Source: Benincasa hispida (lineage: Eukaryota; Streptophyta; Magnoliopsida; Cucurbitales; Cucurbitaceae). Taken from it: a stretch of DNA of 64,000 nt. The translations under genes and the position numbers were made by a program. Below, in pieces: positions 11,428-24,456 of the stretch (its first letter is position 1; each line of letters begins with the position of its first letter). The stretch is from assembly GCF_009727055.1 (NCBI RefSeq), contig NC_052358.1, forward strand, positions 48,087,802-48,151,801, in the 5' to 3' direction. The notes beneath the pieces were generated by a model. That model did no database searches. It saw only the letters and a program-made list of their open reading frames with translations, and was not told the origin of the DNA.

Positions 11428-13315
11428 TGAAGGGTTTGGAATACCTCGAGCGAAAGCATTTGAATGTGTGTGTCTCGTTTTCGTTTTACAAAACATGAAA
11501 TACAGAGGGATGAAAACTTCAATAAACAAAAATCAATTAAGCATGCTTTTCTACTGTGATTTATAGAGAGGAGAAAAGGATTGAGATTAACCTTTGAAGA
11601 ATCAAAATATTCACATTTCTTCTTTAACAGCATGAACAATCCACTACTTCTCTTGATCTCCTGAACTCAAACGAAACTCCATCGCACGAATAGCAACGCT
11701 TGTCCAAAATGAACACCGCCATAAATCTTCCTCGTTATTTTCAAGAATGAGAACTATAGAGAGGTGTGGGCTTCTATTTCTTAATTTTGGTGAAGGGAGA
11801 GTAAGTCTTTTGAGAGATTAGTTGAGAGAAATTCACAGAGATGAAGAAGGCTGAAAACTGATGAAGATTTCAGTTATACCTCTGTGTTATCACGTATGAC
11901 TAGTTAAAGGAGTTAAATGAGTTATTAATTCAAATTTTTAAATTTTAATTTATATTTATATATATATAAACTAATTTAATATATATATTATATTAAACTA
12001 TATGTTATATCACATATAACACATCACCTATAGTTTATATTATATCACATATAATATAACCTATAGTTTATTATTCTCTCACATAACCTATAGTATTAAT
12101 ATGAATCATATTCATATTAATTTTAACCTATAGTTTTTATATGAATCACATTCATATAAATAATATTTGAATTATATTCAAATATTTATTTCTCTCATTA
12201 AAACTTTAAATTATAATGTATCATATACATTATATTAATTATATCTTATATAATTAATTTGAACAGTTCAAATTAATCCAAAATTAATTTGATTCTCATT
12301 AATCCTTATTGAGCTAATAAGCGGACTTTATGGATCAATAGATTGAAACTTCAATGATACTTGATTAATTAATTAAACTCTTTAATTAAATTAATCAACC
12401 TTCATTAACTACCAACTGCTCCACTAAAGACCGACAACTGCACTCTTCGCACTATAGATATACTTCTGCGTCCATTGGATATAACAAATCAACAGTGTGT
12501 TGACCCTTGACAAATTGCTCGTAAATACGACTAGGTCAAAATTACCATTTTACCCCTGTAAATAAATCTAACTCCTTAAGTATCAATGATCCCTCTAATG
12601 AACAATTAGTTATAGTCCAACTATAACCAAACCCCTCTCAAACCAGGAGAGAGTGTGGCACCACATTGTTCAAGCCCCGGAATTAGCCCTTAAGGGAATA
12701 ATTTATCTACTTACCCTAATAATAGGGAAAGAGTGAATTTCTTCTTGTGTAACTATGTTCCTAACTACCCAATCAAGTGAATCCCCAAAATGGTAGGTTT
12801 TACTGAGTTGATGAATCTGGCTACTCTTATTTTACAAATCACTCAGGATTCAAGTCAAGTCACCTATGGTCATTCTAGTAAAATGTAAGTCTCATCTAGC
12901 AACGGAGTTATAAAGAGAGACTATTCATTTCATAGTTTGGTCTGATATAAACTCTTTGTATAGGATACCCCCGCTTACATGTCTCCACATGAATGATTAC
13001 AATCAGATCATTTGTAGCACTTATTGTAACAACTACAAAACGGGTGGTATCCATAGTGTCACTAGGATAAGGTATCAAACCTTATCCATCTACTACAGAC
13101 CATTCACGTTATTACTTAAACATGATCCATATGTATATCTCCACATACAAGTTTAAGCTTCATCTAATAACTTTGGATCTTAGTTTATTGATTTTTGGGA
13201 TAACGCAACTACATGTCAAATAAAATACAACTTATTTTATTAGATAAATGATATGTTTGTACAAATAAAAATTACAAACTACAAGACCACGAGATTTATG
13301 GCATCAACCCCAACA
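11428..13315 (-). repeat. Full-length Copia LTR (1,888 bp)
   Basis: Both termini are preserved: 'tgaaggg' at 11428 next to the primer site, and 'ccccaaca' at 13315. It shares the family blocks 'gatataacaaatcaacag', 'cccttaagggaataa' and 'gtcacctatggtca'. With the leader on its left it is the 5' LTR of a minus-strand element whose body has been lost or displaced by later insertions. Confidence 0.85.
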
Positions 13316-14960
13316 GCTTGTTCAAGGTCGTGGGTTCGAGCAGCTCAGCAGTTTTGCTTCGTTTTTTGTTTAATAATTAAATTAATATGATTTGATTTAT
13401 TCTTAAATAGGGTGCCAAATTCCGGTATATCATTTCTATATAATAGAGTTTAATGTACATGAGATGTATGTTTAAATTATGTTGCTTATATGTTGCATAG
13501 AGTGTGTCATATAGTTTAAAATCCTACCATAGGTTAAGCAAGATGATGCATCATATTTAAATAGAATTGTTATATTTAAATTTTAGATTAATTCTTAAAG
13601 TATACATATGCATAATGTCTTCTATATAATTTGCATGATTACAATATAGTGTTTTCATGTTTGATTAAAGGCATGTATGTTATATAGTTTTCATTAATTA
13701 TAATATAAATGTCATATTATGTATGTCAATCAAAATTAATGATACATTGAGCATGACCTTACTTAGATAAATATAATAGTTGTATTTATTATGTCATTCA
13801 GATGCATGTTATAAGTTTTAAGTCATTAAAATATAACAGTTATATGTTTAATAAATTAGACATTAAAATCTATAATACAGAGTTGCATGCAAACATAAGG
13901 TTCTAATTAATTTTAAATTATTTAAAATTGGATAATTAGACTTTAGGTAAAAATATTTCTAATTTGATTAGAAATGGGCTAATCTTTTTTTTTTTTTAAT
14001 AAGATTAAAATGAACAAAATAAAAGATTAATTTATAAAATATTTGTCTATAAGGGACGTTTGTCCAACGAAAGTTCTGTCTAGGATTGGGGTACTTAAGT
14101 TAATCGAAAGAGAATACCCCTACCTGGGAACCGACCTAGAAGGTGAACTAATCAAACATTTTATATGTATGCAATAAATGATTTTAATTTATTAAAGTAT
14201 TTAATAAATAGTAATTATATATCGTTAATTATTCAATATAAATGTTATATTGGATCAACTTAACAATAAGTTAGATAAATTATTAGTCGGATTTACCTAA
14301 GTAAAATTAACCCTAGTTTTTAAAACACTTAGTGGGAGGAAAAATATGTATATGATATATCATTTTTTTCACTCACGTTCTCCCTAAAAGTTCACACCAT
14401 GAGATTCATGTTCGACCTCGTGATGCCCTGGGCGCATCTTCCCTTAGGAAGTTGTTTGATGGGTCAATATCAAGGTGCATGCAACACATCCTCCAGTCTC
14501 TTTCATTAATTTGTTATGTTTTTCCATACTCAGCCTCATGGTGTCCAAGGAGCGTTCCCCTTAGAAAGGTGTTTGCAGGGAAAGGGATAGGGTGAACTAC
14601 AGAAATGGATAAGATCCCTATTGTCAATTGCATCAATTATGTTTTTCCTTGAGGCGGGCTAATTGGAGCGAGGTTGTAGGCTAGAAAATAAAGGGCTACA
14701 CTTACAGAAAAATATTAAGAAATTTAATGATTTCTTGACCAAGTCAATGGTAATTAAATATTATAAGAATAAGAGTTATTCTGATGTAATATTTAATTGA
14801 GAATGTCTCAGTTTAGTGAAAGAATAATTGTATATCTCTAGGTGGTATTTATTCTAAATCACCGAAGTATCATTGCAAGATTAAATGAAATTAGGGTTCA
14901 TTAATATTTAGCTAAATATGATTGGATTAAATGAGTTTTTGCTAAAATATCTAATATAAA
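13316..14960 (+). mobile_element. Leader of plus-strand element Copia-1
   Basis: Plus-strand Copia leader: 'cctaccataggttaagca' and 'cataagggac' are the reverse complements of blocks in the minus-strand leaders. At 14388-14470 and 14519-14580 it carries the duplicated pre-gag motif seen in other copies. The 5' LTR is missing, probably because the minus-strand LTR at 11428-13315 and its neighbours were inserted here. Confidence 0.65.
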
Positions 14961-16986
14961 TAATTCATTTTGTTTCAGCAATTTTATAATCATCACTAGC
15001 ATTGTTATCTCTTTGTTTGATGCCGACAAATTACCAACAAAAATTACACTAGTTGGAAAAATACAATAAATGTTATCTTGGTCATCGATGAACTAAAATT
15101 TTTCTTAATGGAGGGGTGTTCTCGAGCCCTTTGACTCGCTGCATCACGAAATATTCATGATGCCCATGACAGATGAATTAAGGCTAATGACAAGGACCAT
15201 GTCTACATTTCGGACTAAGTTTGTACCTTCTTCCTAAGGTATCAAAGAAGTGGAAGAAGAAGAAAGGTGGTAAGGGAATAAAGATACTCTTGCTATTTCC
15301 GCCCAGAAGGGCAAAAATGCCAAGGTTGCAAAGGGAACCTATTTTTGTTGCAACAAGGAAATGTGCTGAAAAAGAAACTACCTAAAATATTTGGCTGAGA
15401 AAAAGAAGGCAAAAGAAGGTAAATATGATTTACTTCTTTTAGAAACTTGTGCAGTGAAAAATGACGATACTGATTGGATACTTAATTTAGGGGTCACTAA
15501 CCATGTTTGTTCTTCTTTACAGGAAACTAGTTCCTGGCAGCAGCTAGACGCTGGAGACATAACTTTATGGGTTAGGGTAAGTAATCTTGCCAGTTGTAAT
15601 TGGGAGCTTAAAGTTATTTTTTTAATTCTAAAATTATATTGTTAGACAATGTATATTTTGTTCATAGTTTCAAAAGGAATTTAATTTAAGTATTTGGTTT
15701 ATTGAAACATTCTTACAATAAATCGTTTATTCGTGATAAAGTGATTGTTTCAAAAAATGATATTGATATTTGTTCAGTCATAAAGGAAAATAACTTATAT
15801 GTGTTAAAGCCATTAGCATCGAAAATGCTCCATAATATTGAAATGTCCAACACTACAACTACACAAAATAAAAGACTAAAAAGTTTCTCCAAAAGAAAAT
15901 GTCCATATTTGGCATCTAACACTGGGCCACATAAATCTCAATAGGATTGAGAGGTTGGTCAAGAATTGACTTCTAAAAGATTTGGAAGAAAATGCTTTAC
16001 TTGTATGTGAACCTTGCCTAAAAGAAAAAATGAAAAACGACCTTTGCAAAAGTTTATAGAGTCAAAGAGCCCTTACAATTTGATTCAGGCCTTTAGGTCC
16101 GATGAATGTTAAGGTAAGAAAAGAGTACGAGTATTTCATCACTTTTGCAGATGATTATTCTATGTATGAGTATGTTACCTATTACAACATAAGTCTGATA
16201 CACTTCAAAAGTTCAAAGAGTACAAGGCTAAGGTTGAGAATTTATTGGCTAAAAATATTAAAACACTTCAATCAAATAAAGGTGGAGAGTATATGAATGT
16301 GAAATTTTAGGACTATTTGAGAGAACATGGAATTACATCTCAACTCTCAGCACCTAGTACATCTCAATAAAATGGTGTATCAGAGACGAAGAAGAGAACC
16401 CTGTTAGACATGATGAGTTAAGCTTTTTTTACCTAACTTGTTCTAGGAATATGCAGTGGAGACTACAACTTATCTTTTGAATCAAGTTCCATAAAAAATT
16501 GTTTCTAAAATACCTTTTGAATTATGGAGAGGTCATAAAAGTAGTTTACAACATCTTAGGATTTGGGGTTGTCCAGCTCATGTGCTAGTAGTTAACCCAA
16601 AGAAATTGGAACCACGTTCGAAGTTATGCCTATTTGTAGCCTACTCCAAAGAAACAAGAGGTGGTCTCTTCCAAAAAAAAATAAAGTATTTTTATCGACA
16701 AATGCTAGTGAAGGAAAACCATATTAAAGAGCATAAACCAAGAAGTAAAATCGTATTGAATGAGCTTTCCAATGAAACTATTAAGACTTCAATAAGGGTT
16801 GTTGAAGAAGCTAGAACTTCAACAAGAGTTGTTGATGTTGCTTCATCTAGTCAAGCACATTTTTCTCAAGAGTTAAGGGAGCCTCGACGTTGTGAAAGGG
16901 TTATAATCCAACTTACTCGCTATTTGGGTTTAATAGAAACTCAAGTCATCATACCATATGATGACGTTGAGGATCCATTGACCTAT
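14961..16986 (+). pseudogene. Copia-1 gag-protease-integrase remnant
   Basis: Decayed Gag-Pol of the Copia order (gag, protease, integrase, RT, RNase H). Little of gag remains: its start (about 14985-15130) is followed directly by its zinc-knuckle end (about 15200-15400), so the middle is deleted. The protease active site, normally D-S/T-G, reads NLGVT in the segment DWILNLGVTNHVC. The GAG-pre-integrase and integrase stretch runs through several stops, with an open C-terminal part at 16582-16989 (NPKKLEPRSKLCLF). It cannot encode a working polyprotein. The pol reading is broken at 16986 by an inserted LTR and resumes at 19963. Confidence 0.85.
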
Positions 16987-17083
16987 TGAAGGACTCAAAT
17001 TCCTCGCAGAAGCATGTGAACGTTGTGCAATTCAGTTTCCAATTTGAAAAACACAAAATACGGAGAAGAACATGAATGCACAG

Positions 17084-18008
17084 TAGGAGTGCAAAAAAAA
17101 AACCAAGAAATCAAAAAACCCGTTTAAGCTGATCGAAACTGCTCAACGAGTTTGGGTTGAAATTGGTGGTTCAACGATTTCGGGTTGAAAATCTATGAAA
17201 TCGAAATTTTTTAGTCAAGTTTGGGTTGACGAAAAGAACAAAGTGACAAACCGAACTGGCCGATATATTATATGTAATAAGGATTAATACAAACATCTCT
17301 GGCAAAATGGTTAGTAGGTGCACCCATATATGCTTGGTGATAAGTTCGAAATTGAAGGAACGCATGATTTATATTTTATTTCTCTAAATTACTAAAACCA
17401 AATTCCCTCTCCCTGTTTCCCCCCGCGCATGCCTTCAATCAATAAACCAAGACCTAGGGTTGGCAATAAGTTGGGCCGGGGCAGGGGAGGGTTCCCCATC
17501 CCCGTCCCCGTTGGGGGATTTTACCTCCATCTCCACCCCCATCCCCACCTTCAAATGGTGAGAACGAGGGTGGGAATTCCCCATTTTCCTTTTTGTTTCC
17601 TCATGGGGACTTTTTTTAAAAAAAAATTTCCTAAAATTCTAGTTCATTGGGGCTTTGACACTTTAGTTGAGATTGGGCTAAATGAAAAACTAGGCTAAAT
17701 GTAAAAAGTTAAATACCTAATATATTTATTTATATATATATATATTTAAAAACCTAATTGGGGCGGGATCACCCTAAAGGGGTCCCCGATTTGACCCCAT
17801 CATCAGTCAAACCGGGGATCCGACCCCGTGGAGAATTTTGTCAACCCTACCAAGACCCGAACCGGCCAACTCGACAATTTAAGTGGTTCGAGCAGCTCTA
17901 TTACTCAATAGGACCGATTCGGTCCATCATTTCTTTAACCGATTAGTTGATTCGGCTTAGTTTTTATAGAAAATCGAGTCGAACCGAACCGAACCGTTTA
18001 CACCCCTA
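17084..18008. mobile_element. Non-autonomous hAT-like element nested in the solo LTR
   Basis: The terminal inverted repeats are TAGGAGTGCAAA on the left and, read on the other strand, TAGGGGTGTAAA on the right. The right subterminal part has repeated 'cgaaccgaac'. Flanking octamers atgcacag and acatacaa differ at four positions, all transitions, consistent with a decayed 8-bp duplication typical of hAT. No transposase is encoded. A smaller element is inserted within it at 17455-17849. Confidence 0.7.
17455..17849. mobile_element. hAT-type MITE (395 bp) with a perfect 8-bp target duplication
   Basis: The inverted ends TAGGGTTGGCAA and TAGGGTTGACAA (the latter on the reverse strand) are flanked on both sides by the identical octamer ccaagacc (17447-17454 and 17850-17857). 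The subterminal regions are G/C-rich ('ccccgtcccc', 'ggggcggg'), standing out in AT-rich surroundings. It has no coding capacity. It is the innermost of four nested insertion levels. Confidence 0.9.
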
Positions 18009-19962
18009 ACATACAAGATAAACAATTCTATCTAAGCATGTTTTTAAGATGGAGAAGAGAGAAATGAAACTTACTCTTATAGACTGTCTTCAAGAAACTC
18101 CTCTCCTTATAATGATCTCCTCAAGATCATGAACACACGAACCAAACAATGTTCCCTCAAAATCGATGAACAACAAGTTCTTCCCACGAACATTGATGGA
18201 TCTCGTACAGGGGACACCGCCAATAGGACTTTCTTTCTATTCTCAAGCAAGGAATAAAGGATTGTGGGATCCTATGAATTTTTAGAGAGGGGAGGAAATT
18301 TTTTGTAGAATTCAACTTAAGAGGAAAAAAAAACTATTATGTATTCTTCTAAAAGGCAAAAAACGTAACCATTACAAAATAACATCATGAAGAGATCGAT
18401 AATGGAGGGAAAGTTACAAGTCCTCTCCAGTTAACAGTTATTCTTATTAAATTAATTATATTAAATCTTATTTAGTATAATTAAATTTATAATATATTTA
18501 AATATAAATATTTAAACTTTTATTTGAATCATATTCAAATGACATTCTCTCACATAACCTATAGTCTTAATATGAATCTCATTCATATTAATTTTAATAT
18601 ACAATATTTATATGAATCACATTCATATAATTAATATTTGAATCTTATTCAGATATATTACTCTCATGTATTATATAGTTTTAATTATAAATCATATTTA
18701 TAATTAACTATATATTTTAATGTATCGATATACATTATATTAATTTGTATCTCATTCAAATATTTATCTCTCTTATTAATTAATTAAAATGTATCAATTT
18801 ACATTATATTAATTCCCTTATATATAGTATTGATTATAAATCACATTCATAATTAACTATGTATTATAATGTATCAATATACATTATACTTTATATTAAT
18901 CATATTAGTATAAAATTTCTCTTTAAATAATTTGAACATTTCAAATTAGACAAAAAAAAAAATATGTATTCCTTGTTTTATCCTTTGTGAGCTAGCAAGG
19001 GGATCTAATGGATCTACAAATTAGAAGTTTTAATGATATGAGATTAATTAATTAAACTTGTTAATTAATAAACCAACATTCATTAACTGTAGGTCACTTT
19101 ATTAAAGACCCACAGCTGCACTCTTCACGTTGTAGATATATTTATGTGTCCATAGATATAACCAATCAACAGTAATTCGACTCTTCACGAGTTGCTCATA
19201 ACTATGGTTGGATCAAATTATTGTTTTACCCCTGTAGTTACATCTATCTCTTTAAGTATCATTGATCCTTTAATGAACAATTAGTTATAATCCAACTATA
19301 AACTAGACCCGGAATCAACCCTTAAAGGAGCAATTCATCTACTTACTCTAAAGATGGGAATGAGTGAATTCTAAATTATGTAACTATGTTCCCAGCTCCC
19401 TACTCTAACAAACCCCCCAAAATGGTAGGCTTATTGAGTCAGCGAAATTGGTCACTCTCACCCATATAGATCAAAAGATTGCCCTACTGTTCACAACTCA
19501 TTTAAGATTTTAAGTTACATATGGTCATCCTAGTGAAATGTAAGCCTTTTTAAGTAATGACATTATAAAGAAAGACTAGTCATTTCACGGTCCGATCTTA
19601 TACAAACTCTTTGTATAGAATACTCTCATTCACATGTCTCCACATGAACGATTAGGATCGAATCATTTGTAACACTTTACAATTATTTTAACAATCACAA
19701 AGTGGGTCACATCTGTAGTGTCACCAAGATAAGGCATCCAACTTTATCCATATACCACAAACTATTTAGGTTATTACTTAAACATGATCCACCTGTATGT
19801 CAACCACATACATGTTTAAGTTATATTAAATAATCTCGGATCTCGTTTATTGCATTAAGTTATACAATTTTATATATCAAATAAGACACCTTCTTATTTT
19901 ATTATTAAATAAATAATTTTTTTTACATTATAACTACGAGATTTAGGGCACAATGCTCAACA

Positions 19963-20134
19963 CCTACAAACAAGCAATGATCGATGTAGATAAAGATTAA
20001 TGGGTTAAAGCCATGAATCTGGAAATGGAGTCTATGTACTTCAATTTTGTCTAGGATCTTGTAGATCAACCTAATGGAATAAAATCTATAGGTTGCAAAT
20101 AGATCTACATGAGAAAGAAAGGTGTAGATGATGA
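19963..20134 (+). pseudogene. Copia-1 reverse transcriptase start, truncated
   Basis: Continuation of Copia-1 pol after the solo LTR. It encodes the segment leading into the RT domain ('gtagataaagattaatggg', 'gagtctatgtacttcaat', with the lysine-rich 'atgagaaagaaaggt'). It has in-frame stops and is cut off at 20135 by a CACTA terminus. The rest of RT and RNase H of this copy is not found in the window. Confidence 0.8.
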
Positions 20135-22368
20135 CACTATTACAAATTTGGCCTTTGTTGATGGGACAAAAATGTCAAAAAAAAATCTATGTTGATGGCC
20201 AAGAAAACCAACATAAAAAAAGTCTGACCATCAAGAAAATTGTTCTTGTTGACAACCAAAAAACGTCATAAAAAATCCTTTCTTGACATTTTTGGACATC
20301 AAGAAATGGTACTTTGACCTTTTTTCTATCAACTATATGGAAAAACCATCCTGAAGAATCTTTTTTTTTATACTTTTTGAATGTCAAAGGTAATATTGAC
20401 ATTATTTGTCCATCAACTGTTTTTTAAAAACTTCAAGAAAACCTGTTCTATTGACGTTTTTTGCATGTCAAGAAAACTATTTTATTGTCTATCAACAAAT
20501 GTTTTTATTGATGATTTTATAACATCAATTGTACACTTTTGTTGACGTTCTTTGCACGTCAACTATACTAATTTAGAAAAGAAAAATCTGGATCATGGGA
20601 TCCCTCATATATATGCAACCTGTAATTGACCCTAAACAAGCTTTTAATTTGAAATTTGTATTCACACTAAGATGTAACTCATGATACCGAACCTATATTT
20701 TATATACAAACAACAAATATGCCACCAACGATTACGCAACTCCTGCAAACTAGCATATAATAACTACATAATTTTTGCAAACCATCACAAACATACCCAA
20801 CAACCATGCACAACTCCTGCAAACCCAACATCAATGCATAACTACATAGAACTTCTATAAACCAACAACTACATAGAACTTCTATAAACCAACAACACAA
20901 AATTGCACACCAACTACACAACTCCTGCACACCAACAATTACACAACACTCTTGCAAGCCACCAACTACACAACTCCAAATTTTAAATCATACATAACTA
21001 AGTTATTAATATTAGACAATCATATGAAATAAGTAATTGAATCTCTTATCTGAAATTAGCTATCATTTGCAAACCAACAATTGCACAAATAAGTAATAAA
21101 TAAACAAACGTATGAACCAAATAATTTTCATTGATCAACTAGTAAAAGAACTTTTGAACAAATAATTAGTATCTTGAAAACGTAACATATAAGGTCTAAC
21201 TCTACCAAAGTTGACATTATGTCACATATCCCTAAACCTAAGAAAGTTGGCTACTTATGCATCATTATAATAATCACGCATCATATATACCGTTTCAATA
21301 CGCAACTCTTTCATCGCGTCTAATTCCAATAGATCGTAAGGTGTTAGTCTCGCCAACTGCAAATGGCCAAGTAGATGTAATGGATTAAAAAAACATATTT
21401 ATGAGAAACAAAAAAGACTTACAACAACTAAATTTATTTAAAAAAAAGAAAGAAATAAATAAACTCGACAAGGTAATGAAACTTGTGAACTAAGATGGAC
21501 TCAACACACACTATAAACAACTCAACGGAAAATTACGTATAAATTCAAATAAAAGAGCTCAATGGAAACCATAAACAAACATATCGATCAAAGAAAGTTA
21601 TAATTTTATCAAATCTAAGAGAAAAGACTAATAATATGAACTAAAATAAATTCGTTAAACACCATAAATAACTCAATGTAAAACAACTTATCAAACTAAG
21701 AGAAATGTAACAACCATTTTCATCTAGAGGCATAAAAGGGCAAAAAAAAATTATAAACAAGCAAACATAAACAACCATTTTCATTTGGCAAAATATATAA
21801 ATAAATAAATAAATATAAAATAAAAAAAAAAACCTTGTAAACTTATAAACATAAAAAACTCAAAGAAGAGAATGTGGACTGGGACTACATCAAATTTTGT
21901 TCAACTAAAATAACGTATATAAATGAGTAAGGGCCCATCTTACACAATAAATGATAACAAGGAGAATAAAATACAAATATACCAGAACAAGGTTTTTTAC
22001 TAGGGTTGAGTAAATAGACTAGAGTAAGGAATCCACCAATAAAATTCGGCTATTAACAACCCATATGCAATTAAATCACTACTTTCAACCAGCCAAAATA
22101 TAAATCTCAATAATCTTATAAAAGTTATTTTCAACATTTCGAACTAGTCTCAACCTATAAAATAGTTCCCAAAAATTATAAACTATTTAGCATAATTATA
22201 CTTTGAAAGATCTAAATAGAGTTTTAACACTAAAACTTATCGAAAATGACATAGGACCTGGTTGAAACGTGTATCAAAAAGTCCAAAACTAACCCAAAGC
22301 TTCAAACAGGAAGATTGGACAAAATCATTTGTCCATTTTCGCTGCTCTTTCAAGATCCATAAAACACT
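20135..22368 (+). mobile_element. CACTA-like transposon, 5' part only
   Basis: It begins CACTATTACAAATTTGGCC, close to the CACTA(CAAGAAA) terminus of plant En/Spm elements, and enters Copia-1 pol directly. The first 450 bases have the subterminal motif style of CACTA elements: repeated short units such as 'ttgatg', 'gacatcaa', 'tgtcaaga' in both orientations. From 20.7 kb it is rich in 'aaccaacaactacac'-type repeats. No transposase or right terminus is present: the copy stops at the LTR starting at 22369. Either the middle and right end were deleted, or this is an internally deleted derivative cut by Copia-2. Confidence 0.6.
20840..20893 (+). repeat. 27-bp perfect tandem duplication in the CACTA fragment
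   Basis: The unit starting 'aactacatagaacttct' occurs twice in immediate succession (20840-20866 and 20867-20893). It sits in a wider zone (20730-20975) of degenerate 'ctgcaaaccaacaactac' repeats. Confidence 0.85.
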
Positions 22369-24334
22369 TGTTGGGGTTAATGCCTTAAATCTTGTAGTCT
22401 TGTAGTTTGTAATTGCATTTGCACAAATAATTTATTTATCTAATAAAATAAGAGGTATTTTATTCGACATTCAGTTGCATTGACACACAAAAACTAATAA
22501 ACTAAGATCCAAGATTATCTTCTGTAACTTAAACATGATTGTGGAGATATACACGTGGATCATGTTTAAGTGACAACTTAAACGGTCTATAGTAGATGGA
22601 TAAGGTTGGATACCTTATATTAGTGACACTATGAATACAACTTGCTTGTAGTTGTTACGATTGTTGTAAAGTGCTATAAATGATATGATCATGATCATTC
22701 ATGTGGAGACATGTAAGTTGGGAGTGCTTTATACAAAGAGTTTGTATAAGACCGAACCACGAAATGACTAGTCTTACTATATAACACTGCCGCTAGAAGA
22801 GACTTACATTTCACCAGGATAACCATAGGTGACTTGACCTGAATCATGTTTGAGTTGTGAACTTCTGCCTATGAAGGCGGTCCTTTGATCTGCATGGGTG
22901 AGAGTAGTAAGTGTCACTGATTCAATGTCTACCATTTTGGGGATTCGTCTGATTGGGGAGCTGGGAACGCAGCTACACAAAAAAGAATTCACTTCTTATT
23001 TATAGTTTGAGAAACTAAAGAAATTGCTCCATTAAGGGCTAATTCTGAGACTTCAACAATGTGACGTCACACCCTCTCCTGGCTCGAGGGGGATTTGGTC
23101 ATAGTTGGACTATGACATATTGTTCATTAGAGGGATCAGTGGTACTTAAGGAATTAGATATAACTACAAGGACAAAACGATAATTTTAATCAACACAATT
23201 TATGAAGGATCATCGCAACGCTGATTGGTTATATCCAATAGACATAGAAATATATTTGTAATGCAAAAAGTGCAGTTGTCAATCTTTAGTGGAGTGACGT
23301 AATTAACAGAAGTTGAATAATTTAATTAAAGAGTTTAATTAATTAATCAAGTAGCATTGAAGCTTCAGTGTATAGGTCAATAAGGTCCCCTCGGTAGCTC
23401 AACTGAGATTATTGAGAATCGAATTAATTTTGGATTAATTTGAATAATTCAAATTAATGAGGGAAGTAATTATATATGATATAATTAACATAAATTAATT
23501 ATATGTGTTATAATTATTATAATGTATTTGATACACTATAATTTAAAGTTTAATTTGAGAGGAAATAAATATTTGATATGATTCAAATATTAAATATATG
23601 AATTAGATTCATATAAAAACTCTAGGTTAAATTTAATATGAATTTGATTTATATTAAATATTATATGTTTAATGAGAGAATTTCAAACTATAGGTTATAT
23701 TATATTTGATATAATATAAACTATAGATTATATGTTATATTAGATATAACACATAGTATAATGCATATTATATAGTAAGTTAGTTATTATATAATTATAT
23801 ATTAATTAAATTAAAAATTATTTTAATTTAATTTAATTTAAATTAATTGAAGGAGGGAGTTATGAAAATAACTCCACCATGATTCTCACATACAAGATTG
23901 TGGAAATGGGAAAGTTGAGAGAGTGGTCTTTTTTTCTTACTCTTGGATGATTACATACAGAATTGTTGATCTCTGTGTGATCTCTCTGAAGAAAAAAAAT
24001 CTTACGAAAGACCACCATTCTCGTGATTCTCATCCCTATAGAGAATATCAAGGAATCCTTGTGATAGTGTCCAATCTAATTGGTTATTGAAGGTGCTGTT
24101 TTTTTTCTGAGAGTTCGTGATCCAAAGGTTTCAAGTGTTTGTGATCAAGAAGAATGATTCAAGAAGAATTGTGACTTCAAGGGTAATTATCTAAACCTAG
24201 TTTCCTCTCTTTTCTGTTTTAAGCATGCTATAAATCTAAATGCATATGGTTTCTGTCCTCTGTAATTTTACGTTTCTGTGAAATATTAAAATTGGGATCT
24301 GATTACGCTTCTGCACGGTTTTCGCAAACCTTCA
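22369..24334 (+). repeat. 5' LTR of Copia-2 (1,966 bp)
   Basis: Starts TGTTGGGGTT and ends CCTTCA next to a primer-binding site. It carries all the family's LTR blocks in plus orientation: 'catgtggagacatgtaag', 'ccataggtgacttgacc', 'ccattttggggattcg', 'gggctaattctgag', 'tggttatatccaatag'. The 5-bp flank on the left is acact (22364-22368). The matching 3' LTR is absent because the element is cut off in RT near 32.4 kb. Confidence 0.9.
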
Positions 24335-24336
24335 AT

Positions 24337-24348
24337 TGGTATCTGAGC
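24337..24348 (+). other. Primer-binding site of Copia-2
   Basis: TGGTATCTGAGC, one change from the canonical TGGTATCAGAGC, two bases after the LTR end. Confidence 0.8.
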
Positions 24349-24453
24349 ATAGGTTTTTTAGTCCCAATTTTCAATTTTTCGGAATTAAATTCAGAGTTAT
24401 GGTGGGTTTTCGGTTATATGTTGAATTCATGGATGATTAATGTTTTTTTTTTT

Positions 24454-24456
24454 NNN
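24454..24456. other. Three-base N gap
   Basis: Three undetermined bases directly follow a run of 12 T. This is unresolved sequence at a homopolymer, not biology; any reading frame across it is meaningless. Confidence 0.99.

Larger units (their letters stand above)
16987..19962 (-). mobile_element. Solo Copia LTR inserted in Copia-1 pol
   Basis: Flanked by cctat (16982-16986) and cctac (19963-19967), a 5-bp target duplication with one transition, and pol homology is continuous across the two flanks. Termini are 'tgaaggac' and 'gctcaaca', as in the other LTRs. No leader, primer site or pol accompanies it, so it is a solo LTR. Without the DNA transposon inside (17084-18008) it is about 2.04 kb, the usual LTR size here. 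Confidence 0.85.

Noticed and set aside
20700..20957. Cys-rich 85-codon minus-strand open frame, as a secreted peptide
   Set aside because: It is a translation of the degenerate repeat zone in the CACTA fragment; the repeated Cys pattern follows the DNA repeats.
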